Shown: in pieces, positions 54,309 to 64,000 of the stretch
How positions within the stretch are numbered: position 1 is the stretch's first letter
Layout of the letters: each line of letters opens with the position of its first letter
Origin: Cheilinus undulatus
Lineage: Eukaryota; Chordata; Actinopteri; Labriformes; Labridae
Reading direction: 5' to 3'
Assembly: GCF_018320785.1 (NCBI RefSeq)
Contig: NC_054866.1
Span: 36,805,000 to 36,868,999, forward strand
Length of the DNA stretch: 64,000 bases
Program-made: the position numbers and the translations under genes
Notes under the pieces: model-generated
Database searches by the model: none
What the model saw: the letters and a program-made list of their open reading frames with translations, nothing else
What the model was told of the DNA's origin: nothing

Positions 54309-54314
54309 TTTATT
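54309..54314 (-). promoter_or_regulatory. arl14 polyadenylation signal (candidate)
   Basis: Minus-strand AATAAA about 0.53 kb after the arl14 stop codon, followed by a poly-A/T-rich run at 54285-54298. Confidence 0.55.
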
Positions 54315-54844
54315 TCATTGTAACAAAACAATACAGTAAAACATGAGTCAACACAATCTTTAAATTATTATTTAAATAGGTTGATTGTGACCACAGTTGT
54401 ACTTTACATTGAAATCACGTTTTATGTGATGTTTGTGTTGTTAAACAGATTGAGGGATAACAAGGTCATCCAAAATAAATACAAACATTTGAATTAAATA
54501 GTAGGCACATGACAAGAGGTTATATTCTTAAAAACAGAAGAAAAGACAAAAAATACAACCTGAAAAGAGTGTCTTTGAGCCACAAGACGGACAGAGGTAT
54601 TATCATGTACAGAATGTAAACGCTTGTATTGAATGTGCTTTTTCTTACAGGTCTCCTCATAACTCAAGATCTGAAACTGCATCTTGTAGGGTAACAACCC
54701 TGATCCAAAGACACGCTGTCTTCACCAGCACTGACCTGAAGTTCCTTCAGCCACAGAAATTAGAACTTAAAAACTGTGCTCATGCTGTTTGTTTCAGCCG
54801 TAGTGAGGCCAGAATGAATCTCCCCGGAAAAATATCTTCCTCCA

Positions 54845-57800
54845 TCACCTCCTGCAGAGTAAGACTTGCTTCACAGCTGTGATACTGATACCTTTAGACC
54901 TCATCTTCACCTTTATGTCCTCCTGAGTCTGTTTCAGGGGCGTCTTCATCAGGTAGACGATCCTCCTGAAACCTTCCTCCAGTCCCATGCCGCTGATAGC
55001 TGAACAAGGCTGGATGAACCAGGCTCTGCCCTCACACACTTGCCTCAAGTCCAGTTTCAGGCACAGAGACTCGGGGCTCAGAGCGCCCTGAAGGTCCTGT
55101 TTGTTGGCCAGAACCACGAGGGGAATTCCGCTGAGACTTTCATACCTTAGGACCTGGGATAAGGAGAAAAAAGTAAGGAATGCTTTACAATAGAAGACGG
55201 ACTTTAGAGTTTAAACTGTCTCCATAAAGTATGAAGCAGAATTTTAACACTTAATATTTAACTGACATTGAACAAATACATATGATCATTGTAAATCAAG
55301 GTATTCTAACAAGTGGTCCCTCTTATAATGCATCTATCACAGGATATATATGTATCTTGTTGTTTCATTATTCTTTGGTTTGGTTATATCTTTGGTTTAT
55401 ATGTTAACGTGAATGATTTGTGAATTTATGGGAACAAATAACTGCTTTTACCGTCACATATCAGTCTTTGTGTAATAGAAACATATAAAGTTCAATGTAG
55501 CTACAATGGAAGCCCTCAGTAGACATGAATTTATACACGTTATTCATGTTTTCATGTGATAGTCATTTCTTACAGTTTTCAAGTGACAAAAATGTTTTTT
55601 TCTTTTCTCATTATTGCCTGTTTAAAAATATAAGCACTCTCCTCCTAAAAGGGTATGAGACCTTTTTTAATGTAAATGTTATGAACAGGCCCATTGAACT
55701 TAACTGTAAGGCCCATAATAAATGTATAAAGCCATGTCAACTATTTTGTTGTCAGTCAGATTTCAAAGCTGATTGGAGCCAGGCCCTGGATGTGAATGTC
55801 TGTGAGAAGGTTAGTGCTAATGCTGTTGATCCAATGTGCATACATTGATGACAGCCCATTTACTGGGCTTTCAGGGGTCCAGTTATATCTGCCATAAAAC
55901 GATAAGCACACACCTAGTTATACTGGGAAAACCAGTTATCCCAAGATAATGAGGTGGACAAACAAAGATCTCAAGAAAACAGCCAGAAACTGCTTGTTAT
56001 CGCAGGAAAATAAGGTAAATAAGATGCAGGGATGCATGTCTGCTTAGGGCTTCTGTAGAATATAACTGAATATAACAGAGTCAGTCAAATTTGATTTAAA
56101 GTTCATTTCTATGTTGATATTTGAAATTAAAAAAAAGATCATGCACTAATAACTTGAATGTAATTGCCTAAAGCTGTAATGCTGTGCAGAGTGTTGTGGT
56201 ATTACATAAGACTTTAACTGAAGATTCCTTTGAGACATTTCTCAATTAAGTCAAATACAAGTGGTCAGTTCGAAAAGACTTTCTCTGAAGTTTTCACCAC
56301 ATAAAAAGGTTTTTAAATTTTATTTCAGAAATTGAACCTCTGGGTAGCTCATATTTCACTTAAATTCTTCCCTCAGTGTCTGTATACTGAAGGATATGGG
56401 TTTCAGCTAGGGCTGTCAAATTATTAAACATTTTAATCATAATTAATCCCAGAATTTTTGTTGTTAATGGCTGCTAATCCCCACTTTTTGTTGCATTTTA
56501 AAATGCCACTATTTTGCATTTTAAACAGTTTTTGTTTCACTCTGGATTATTGTAACTTCCTAAACAAGCAAATGATTGATTTACTGATTGGGAAGAAACC
56601 TGCTTTTATTTTGAAAGGAAATGAGGAAAATAAGGTGGACTGAAGATTATGAAATGAACTTAACCACGGAAAAAGGAATTTGTTATGGATTTTAAAAAGT
56701 AAAATAAAGGAATAGTCAAAGAAAAGTAAATGTTTGATAAGACAAGATGCAGGTGACTTCTGACCTATCTGACTTGAGCTGTCTGTGAGTTTTTGTTTGT
56801 TTGTTTTTTAGTGTAATGAGATGCTGTAGTGTCCATATTTACATCACTGCAGCTGCAGGGAGAGCTTATAGTAGTTTAACCTAAGTGTGGTGAAAGGGAC
56901 AATAAAGCAAAAGATATACGTGAATAAAGGATTAATCCATTAATTATTGATGTTAATTAGTTGTAATAAGTGCACTAATGCTGACAGCCCTAGTTTCCAC
57001 ATAATGTAATGTTTAAGTTTCATACAGGAAACTACAGAAGCCCAAAGTGAAAAAAACTTCATTCCATTTATTTTATTTTTATTGGGACACACTAGCGAGT
57101 ACTGTGTGATTGTCTTTCCAAATTCAACTTCATCTTGAGATAACGGCATAAAACAAAAACTTAGTTGTGCCATTATATATAAGTCCATTTCTGAAGATCC
57201 AAAAAACTATAAAACATTAGAGTAACTGTTTATTTTTATGGTTCCTAATTACCTAGTAATACTATAGTGATAAATAATGTCAGTGTCTAGTAGTTTGTCA
57301 AAATGAGATGGTAATCATCTTGTTATAAGTTGGCATTTGACCATGTAAAAACATAGAAACATGGTAATATTAAGGAAGTATGTACCCAGTAATAATTGCT
57401 TAATTGTCAAGTAATTATTTGTAATAGTGTGTCAAGTCTGATAATTTCATGGTATTTTACTATCCCCAACACAACCCATAACCCCAACTCCATAACCCTA
57501 ACCCTAACCCTAACCCTAACCCCCACGCCTAAGCTTAATTGTAACCCCTAGTCCTAATCCATGTAAGATTGTGGCAATTCTCTGGTCATTCAGTGGTATT
57601 TTACTATCCCTAACCCCCTAACCCTACCCCTAACACTAACGCCTAACCCTAAAAATGACTTGAAAATTATTCAGAAAGGATTCACTTGAGGTGGGCCAAA
57701 ATAAAGATATTACCTGGAAGTTGTCAAGCAACTTATATGGAAAACTATCAGCTTATTTCCATTGAATTACTTGGTGAACAACCACCTAATTACCAGAGAA

Positions 57801-58715
57801 TTACAACAATATTACAAAGAATTACTTAATAATTAATCCATTATTAATAGGTAAATGCTTCCTCAATATTACCAAATTATTACTTGGTAAAATGACAACT
57901 TATTACGAGGTAATTACAACCTTATTCTAAAGAAATTACTAGATAATTAGCACCTATTACTAAAAAAATAATTAGGTAATTAGGGCCCACTAAAAAAAAA
58001 TTGCTACCAACATTAGCAATGAATTCATTATTACAGGCAAACAAGTATTGTTATCCCGAGACGGCATGAAAAATATGCAAAGATCTTAAAAACAGCAGGT
58101 TCATTACAGGAAAACAGTGAAATGAATTGGATGTATGGCCACTTAGGGCTTCTATAGAAACCAGTTCTAGGGTTTCCAAACAAGTTATGGTGTCACAAAT
58201 CAGCCTCACATTTTCTAATAAAATTTGAAGAGTCAGTGGTGAGGTTTAAAGTCCACGTGAAGAAGCTACAATCAAAAGTTAACTAGTAAATCCTTCCTGA
58301 TTGGAGTCTGGCTTTAGTTGCTCATGTACTGTTTCTAATTGCTAAAAAGGGATGTCAGGTGTTCTTTGAAAAATAATCAAATATTCTACGATCTATTTAC
58401 CCGATGCAGTTCCTTGCGGGCCTCGTCCAGCCTCTTCTGATCCCAGCTGTCCACCACAAACACCAGCCCAGCTGTATCCACAAAGTGATGCCTCCAGTGG
58501 GGCCTCATCTTCCTCTGACCCCCCACGTCCCACACTGTCAGGCCTGGGCTGCTCCTGTCTGTGTCCAGCGTCTCCACATTGAAGCCCACAGTGGGCACAG
58601 TCACCACACTCTCATTGTACTTCAGTTTGTAGAGCAGGGTGGTCTTTCCTGATCCGTCCAGGCCCAGCATCAGGACCTGTGCTTGTTTCTGAGGCTTGGA
58701 TTTGTACACACCCAT
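54845..58715 (-). CDS. arl14: arl14, ADP-ribosylation factor-like GTPase 14
   Basis: Small Arf-family GTPase; in mammals ARL14 acts on vesicles carrying MHC class II. Two coding exons: 58715-58401 and 55153-54845 (stop 54845-54847), GT-AG, phase 0, 207 aa (human 192). Gly2 follows the start (MGVYKSK), a potential N-myristoylation site. GTPase motifs: P-loop GLDGSGKTT (18-26), switch [12 protein letters not shown], switch II WDVGGQ, G4 NKQD, G5 CSAISG. All key residues are present. The C-terminus is longer than in human and basic ([10 protein letters not shown] ... LLCRR). arl11 is the nearest alternative; position beside kpna4 favours arl14. A TATA-like box lies upstream. Confidence 0.9.
55935..56060. 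repeat. Dispersed repeat, copy 1
   Basis: It shares GTTATCCC, AAAGATCT, AAAACAGC, CAGGAAAA and CTTAGGGCTTCTGTAGAA-like blocks, in the same order and orientation, with 58050-58159. The class is unknown. Confidence 0.5.
56408..56992. mobile_element. hAT MITE in the arl14 intron
   Basis: TAGGGCTGTCA at the left pairs with TGACAGCCCTA at the right. The flanks GTTTCAGC (56400-56407) and GTTTCCAC (56993-57000) agree at 6 of 8 bases, an aged TSD. Subterminal blocks rich in TTAATCATAATTAATCC are typical of a very common fish hAT family. No transposase. Confidence 0.85.
57230..58010. repeat. AT-rich self-complementary repeat with telomere-like tracts
   Basis: Many copies of AATTACTTGGTAA / TTACCTAGTAAT-like motifs in both orientations surround a C/A-rich core (57478-57650). 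The core contains CCCTAACCCTAACCCTAACC (57497-57525) and degenerate copies to 57650. No coding capacity. It could be a dispersed element that carries the telomere-like core. Limits approximate. Confidence 0.6.
58050..58159. repeat. Dispersed repeat, copy 2
   Basis: A diverged direct copy of 55935-56060, ending CTTAGGGCTTCTATAGAA. Confidence 0.5.
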
Positions 58716-58904
58716 GGCCTGTGTCTGTCTTCCTCTCGTATAACCAAGAAGTCTGCTCCCAGTGTCTCCCTTTGTGCTGCCTATGTGTGGGCTTAGTGTG
58801 TCTGCTGTCTCTGCTATCAGTATGCTTTATGTACACACAGGCGGAGATCCCTCCCCCTCTGTTGTGATAGGATTCCTTCTGTCTCTGCGTGGCTTTCAGT
58901 AGGC

Positions 58905-58913
58905 CTATTTATA
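58905..58913 (-). promoter_or_regulatory. arl14 TATA-like box
   Basis: Minus-strand TATAAATAG about 190 bp upstream of the arl14 start codon, so transcription could begin near 58875. An unspliced 5' UTR to the ATG is assumed. Confidence 0.5.
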
Positions 58914-58929
58914 ACCAAAGTGACAGTGC

Positions 58930-60000
58930 AACTAAGTGGGAATACATGCAGATCTCCAGTTACAGGAGTACAGTCAGTAGAGTCATACCACACCTGCCCC
59001 GGATCGTCACTCACACCAGCAGACAGGAAGTCCATGTTCAGGACAACAGGAAGATTGTGTGTCTTCCTGGCTGGACGTCTTAAAGCTGTCACATCACAGG
59101 AACTTTTTGGTAGAGGATTGCTTGCTAAGGCTGATGGGTAAACAATGTAGTTTCATCGATAGACTGACAGTGCGTTGGCTGATGGTAACCTCTATGTTAA
59201 AATGGTATCAAACCATACCCACACCTGGTTTAACATCTTTTCAATAATCATAACGGCTAGAACACTGCATTTTCAGTTTTTAACACATTATAACAGTAGG
59301 TTTCTAGCTTTTTATCTGAATATGAATATAGAAATATCACTTCTAATGCCTGGCTTTGCCCCTATTATAGCCGTATAACTATTTAAAGCTCCTGTGTGAA
59401 ACCTTTTAGAGCTTAGATTTTGGTGCCGTTGTCCTGTAAATGCATAGGTAGTGTATTAAAAACAGTAATATATATATATTTTTTTAACGTCACACCGTAT
59501 TTAAATATTTGCTGCCTTTTCAGTTTGCTGCAAATCCCTTGCCTTATCTGACGCCTACCCTCAGCAGCAATTTTAGGCGTTAAGAAAAGCTTTATAGGAA
59601 TAGCTCCTTTTTATTTCTTAATAGACTTTTATGCTTTTGTTTGCCATAAAAAGGAGTCAGTATAAATTTCATCCAATTTAATAACCATTTAAAATCTCCT
59701 TATAGGAGCTTTAAAGGCATTGTGGGTTATATTAGGATGCATTTAGCGTAACAAACGTAGTTAAAATGGAAGACAGTATTTATAAGTATGTTGACATTAG
59801 TGTTTAAAAGCCTGAACAAATGAAACTTGTTTTATTTTCATTCAATTAGGAAAAGCTTTTTATTCATACATAAGTAATATTTTTTTACTTTGCAATCAAG
59901 AATCAGACGATTAGATGTCGCCACTATTCCCAACTGGACCCTTAAACTAGATTTCCCAAATGGATAGTAGACTGAATTGTAGTTTAAATCACTGGGTATG
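58930..60000. other. Intergenic, upstream of arl14
   Basis: No gene seen. Short open frames near 58900-59250 are shadows of the arl14 upstream region and lack splice or family support. AT-rich beyond 59400. Confidence 0.6.
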
Positions 60001-60004
60001 CCTA

Positions 60005-61378
60005 CAGTTCATTCAGAAAGTATTCAGACCCCTTCAGTTTTTTTAGTTTTGTTATGTTGCAGCCTGATGCCACAAGCATTTAAATAGTTTAAAGACCCTG
60101 TAAAGTGAAATCCAAAGTGTTTGTTTTAACACACTAGATACGTTGGAGTATGGTTGCTATAAACATGTGAATACACTGAGATCTACATGTGACTGAATAT
60201 TGGACTGAGACCATTAGAATGTTTTTCACCTCTTTCCTCACTTGGTTTAATTTGGGCGGGGCCAATATGTGGGCCCACAGTGGGGAATAACCCCGCCTCT
60301 CTAACACTACAATATAAAGTCACAGAGCAGTTCATCTCAGTACAGTCTGTTGTGAGCTGATGTCACTGCCTTTATTGAAAGTTAACAGTCAGTTAAATGC
60401 TGTTTTTTTGTTCATTGTGAGGTAAAGTTGTCAAATCTATCTGCCATAGTGGCCTATGGATCATTTAAAGTATCATAACACAGATTTGAGCCAGAAAACT
60501 GACTTTTTCTCTTCTTCTAAGGTCAACAAAAGGTCAAGAGGCAGGCTAATGGCTTGATTGCTTTCCTCAGTTCAGATAGCATAAATTTAATTTGAGAGGT
60601 TCATATTTCTCCTGAGTGGGCGTGGCTTCAGCTCATTCAACAGACACGCCAACACCATCCTGGAGCAGATTTTACTGACTCATTTTCATGATTTTGAAGC
60701 TTAGTTTTATAAACCTACTGTAGTGATGTTTTATTTGACTGAAATTTGATCCAGGGGTTCATAACATAGTGACCTATCATACAACAAACCTAAATACAAT
60801 GTTTTTAAATCACTTTACAGGCTTTTTAAATTCACTTTTATTCTCATCAATCTGCACTCAGGGCCCAATCATGACAAACTGAAAACAGAATTTTAGATAT
60901 TTTAGCAGATTAAAAAAAAACCTGAATTATCACATTGACATAAGTGTTCAAACCCTTTGCAAAATCACTCAGAATTTAGCTCAGGTTCCTCCCATTTCTC
61001 TTGATTGTTGCTGAGATGTTTCTACTCCTTGATTGGAGTCCACCTGTGCTAAATAAAACTGATTCAACATGATTTGTAAAGGCATTCACCTCTCTATAGA
61101 AGGCCTCACAGCTGACAATGGATATCACAGCAAAATCCAAGTCATGAGGTCAAAGAAACTACCTGCAGAGCTTGGAAGGCACAGATCTAGGGAAGGCTGC
61201 AAAAGATTCTGTTGCACTGAAGGTTCCCAAGAGCACAGTGGCCTCTATGATTCTCAAATGTAAACATGGGGTACTGAGTGTAGACTAATGAGAAAAAAAG
61301 AATTTAAACGACTGTAGCATCAGGCTACAACATTACACAATTGACAAAAATGAAGGAAGTACACTGTAGAATGCACTG
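60005..61378. mobile_element. Internally deleted Tc1/mariner-like element
   Basis: The left end CAGTTCATTCAGAAAGTATT followed by CAGACCCCTTCAG is the widespread fish Tc1 terminus; the right end finishes GAATGCACTG. TA flanks both (60003-60004 and 61379-61380). Interior blocks such as GATTGGAGTCCACCTGTG and CCCAAGAGCACAGTGGCCTC match the usual 5' region of this family. The transposase body is missing. Another element is inserted inside it. Confidence 0.85.
60093..60825. mobile_element. TTAA-flanked element nested in the Tc1 copy
   Basis: The left end is AGACCCTGTAAAGTGAAAT. The right end, read inverted, is AAAGCCTGTAAAGTGATTT, matching at about 15 of 19 positions. TTAA lies on both sides (60089-60092 and 60826-60829). 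Removing it rejoins the Tc1 sequence. TTAA target sites are used by piggyBac and Kolobok superfamilies; the exact class is not decided. No transposase frame. Confidence 0.75.
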
Positions 61379-61379
61379 T

Positions 61380-62240
61380 AGATCACTGAATGTTGTTTAG
61401 TGGGTCTTATTTCTATAATACATGATTATTCAGTTTCTCATAACTTGAACTGTATGAAATTACTTTATTGGTTAAAGTAGTCCCAAAAGCAAAATCCACA
61501 GCACATAAATGACAAAATAATGCTGTAATCACCACGATGAGTTCATAGACTGTTTACAAGCATTTCAAAAGTTCAAGTGCAACTTCTACTATGGGTCTGA
61601 CAGTAATTCCCATTCACGAGGGTAGACTCCCCTCCTTTAAAATAAATACATGAAAGAAATACTTTTTATAACTCCACATAAACATGCCATGATGTAGTCA
61701 TCATCACCTTATAAGGTTCACGGCTGATATAAACATTTGATGCCCTATTGGGCCTTAACCAGTATGCAATCAGTTCACAACTTAACTACTTTGTAAAGTA
61801 CATAGATTTTTAAGTTTTGAGAAATAAAAAAGAAACTGATTCACACATAGGCTGCCGTTATTGTGCAACACAATCTGGATAGTGTCATCCAATGGCTGCA
61901 TTGTTGCTCTTTGTATAAGGTGTCATCCCAAAAAGCCTTTTAATGTGAACATAAGTATGATCAGTGGGAAAGACACTTATGTTAATCCATTATGTCTTAT
62001 ATATTATACTAGTGTCTGCTTTAAATTCAAGTTTTTCTGAGATGCTGATAACCCTTGGTCCCAGGTCTGCCTGTTGTGTCAGGCCTTTTGTGATCTTCTG
62101 AGTTCTTTGAGTGCTTGATTCTGTGACTGTTTTGCTTTGCTTGGATGTCTTGATTTCAAGCTGCGACATGCAGTACATTACGTTTGTTGGGATTACTATT
62201 ACTGACCGACTTCCATTGATAATGCTTTAGTACTGCTTGT
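61380..62240. other. Intergenic, no feature recognised
   Basis: AT-rich sequence between two transposon copies. Open frames are short and unsupported. Confidence 0.6.
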
Positions 62241-62365
62241 ACTGCAGATCAGGGTCTCCCAAACTTTTCAGCTCATGAGTCCCTCAAAATTTCTGATGTC
62301 GGGGACCCCTGTCTTCCCTTGAGGGGCATAAAGCGCAGGATATTGCACAAAGCTTGCATTTTAGG

Positions 62366-62710
62366 ACCATCCATTTTCAACACCGCTCATCCCGTTGGGA
62401 GTTGCGGTGGGCTGCCATTGGGCGAGAGGTGGGGTACACGCCTGGACTGGTCGCCAGTGAATCACAGAGCTGACATATAGAGACAGACAACCAGGCACGC
62501 TCACACTCACACCTACGGCCAATTTAGAGGCATCAGTTAACCTAATGAGCATGTTTTTGGTGGTGGGAGGAAGCCGGAGTACCCCAAGAGAACCCACACA
62601 TGCATGAGAGGAACATGCAAACTCCGCACAGAAAGGCCCTGACCAGGAAGTGAACCGGGGACCTTCTTGCTGTGAAGCAACAGTGCTAACTCCTGCGTCG
62701 CAATGCAGCC
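62366..62710 (+). mobile_element. Common fish interspersed repeat inserted in the hAT copy
   Basis: It starts ACCATCCATTTTCAACACCG and carries the blocks GGGCGAGAGGTGGGGTACAC, CGCTCACACTCACACCTACG, CAATTTAGAGG and GGAGGAAGCCGGAGTACCCC. GCATTTTAGG is directly repeated at both edges (62356-62365 and 62711-62720), a 10-bp target duplication. Long variable TSDs favour retroposition, but the class is unassigned. Open frames within it are not genes. Confidence 0.8.
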
Positions 62711-62799
62711 GCATTTTAGGTAGTTTTTATGACTTTTACTTGCATTTGAGCACATACATCACTTAATAACTATGTTCTGATTTTAATTTTAACTCATTT

Positions 62800-62820
62800 A
62801 ATAATAATAATAATAATAAT
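62800..62820. repeat. (TAA)n microsatellite
   Basis: Seven ATA/TAA units within the 62250-63037 element. Confidence 0.9.
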
Positions 62821-63136
62821 GCATTTTAATTATAGGCGCCTTTCAAAGCAGTCAAGGTTGCCTTACAAGAAAAGTTTAAGACAAGCATTTGAACAATATT
62901 TTGTAAAATAATAGATAAAATATATGATTTTAAATCATATTAAATTTTTCTATGTTTTATGGAAAGCATCCCGCAACCCCCCCTTCACTGTCCAGCGACC
63001 CCCCTGGGGGTCCTGACCCCCACTTTGGGAACCACTGCTGTAGATTGCTTGTGTGAGTGAGTCAAGGCCATGTTTAGCATAGTATAAAGATGCCTGATTC
63101 TTTAACTACAACTACATGCAAAGGTACCTCTCTATG

Positions 63137-63576
63137 CAGGGGCGTAGCACAAGGGGAAAAAAGGGTACTGATTACCCAGGCACACAGTAGAAAGGGGCCC
63201 TTGAGGAGCCTGCAATGAAAAGTTTTCATTTATTTTTTCTTAATAATTACTGTCATTATTGAATCATAAGCCACTAAATGAATCAGTCAACAGCCTGCAA
63301 TTTGCATCAAATAGAGTAAAATACAATATTGAGGGCCCCTGCTCCTTACTTAAAATGTCCAAATGGTGTAGTACAGCACTGAAAAATTAAGCAAGTAAAT
63401 TTAAGTTAATCGTAGTAAAAATATTAATTATTGATGGGGAAATAAAGGTTAAAAAATACATTAAAATGCATAGATATTTGTAAAAATAATGCAACATTCA
63501 TTGCTTGGCTAGCCGGCTAAGGTGGGCCCTTTGTTATATTTTTTCTGGGGGCCCCAAATCCCTAGCTATGCCCTTG
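63137..63576. mobile_element. Short hAT-like element
   Basis: The left end CAGGGGCGTAGCA pairs with the right end TAGCTATGCCCTTG (inverted, imperfect), with GGGGCCC blocks inside both ends (AAAGGGGCCCTTGAGG; GGGGGCCCCAAA). The flanks share TCTCT only weakly, so the duplication has decayed. No coding capacity. Confidence 0.7.
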
Positions 63577-64000
63577 TCTCTTGTACAAATGTTGACACAA
63601 CAAATTTGTCTTTCTAGAAAGAAAACAAGAACTCAGATTTTGCTAAGAAAATGCTTTTTTCTAGGTGTTACTGATCCTTGATTTCCAGCAACCCAAAGGC
63701 AGAGTTCTTTAATCATTTGAATGGATTTAAAGTGTAATGCAGGTGTGGTTATAGTAGCTTCACCTGTAGGTGGTGCTCAACAGCTTCATGGCAGAAAAGC
63801 TCACAGCTGTCAGACAAGATTCCTGTACCACTGAAAGGGCGAAACTCAGCCTGAGCAGCATGTAGCCAGCTCTACAGTGAACCACCCCCTAAACATTGTA
63901 GACATTAGTTTAGACTGAGGGAATCTTTCAGTGTTCAATGATATCCATTCATCCAAGCCCAATTGTATCTAGGAACATTCGTTCTCACACTGCTCCAAGA
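63577..64000. other. 3' edge of window, no feature recognised
   Basis: About 420 bp with no gene, repeat end or RNA seen. Confidence 0.6.

Larger units (their letters stand above)
55154..58400 (-). other. arl14 intron with repeats
   Basis: A 3.2 kb intron carrying a hAT copy (56408-56992), two related direct repeats (about 55935-56060 and 58050-58159) and a telomere-like tract (57497-57525) in an AT-rich self-complementary region. No second gene seen. Confidence 0.7.
62250..63037. mobile_element. hAT (Charlie-like) element split by a nested repeat
   Basis: The left end CAGGGTCTCCCAAACTTTT pairs with the right end ACTTTGGGAACCACTG, with GACCCCCA-type subterminal sequence. The flanks CTGCAGAT (62242-62249) and CTGTAGAT (63038-63045) agree at 7 of 8 bases. 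Another repeat sits at 62366-62710. Its left part is related (inverted) to 14870-14935. Confidence 0.85.

Noticed and set aside
62361-62714. 117-codon minus-strand frame
   Set aside because: Lies exactly within an interspersed repeat with target duplication; not a gene.

Overview
The window is a piece of a ray-finned fish nuclear genome, most likely a percomorph teleost. The evidence is multi-exon genes with GT-AG introns, an AT-rich background, and many short hAT, Tc1/mariner, SINE and LINE remnants typical of fish. It carries the conserved vertebrate block smc4 - trim59 - kpna4 - arl14, which corresponds to human 3q25.33. I rebuilt every exon by hand from splice signals and reading phase, and all of the coding-exon phases close.

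Layout. Bases 1-18740, plus strand: the 3' part of smc4 (condensin core ATPase), 20 exons coding the last 1,121 residues. The first ~170 residues, including Walker A, lie upstream of the window. The first complete intron holds the mir-15/mir-16 hairpin pair. Bases 18740-21450: intergenic, no gene seen, between the convergent 3' ends of smc4 and trim59. Bases ~21450-30960, minus strand: trim59, four coding exons (429 aa) plus a non-coding first exon about 3.7 kb upstream. Bases ~31350-53250, minus strand: kpna4 (importin alpha-3), 17 exons, 519 aa, with a long candidate 3' UTR. Bases 54300-58900, minus strand: arl14 (Arf-like GTPase), two coding exons, 207 aa, with a TATA-like box upstream. Bases 58930-64000: no gene, a patchwork of transposon remnants.

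Function. smc4 (chromosome condensation), kpna4 (nuclear import), trim59 (membrane-anchored RING ubiquitin ligase) and arl14 (vesicle-associated small GTPase) are not one pathway. They are linked by old synteny. The miR-15/16 pair shares the smc4 transcript.

The accessory content is mobile DNA. Eight elements have recognisable hAT or Tc1-type ends together with direct-repeat target-site duplications (one hAT duplication has a mismatch and one has two). Two cases are nested: a TTAA-flanked element inside a Tc1 copy, and a common fish retroposon-like repeat inside a hAT copy. Two kpna4 introns consist almost entirely of one hAT insertion each. I saw no CRISPR array, no functional tRNA or rRNA gene, and no clearly novel gene system.
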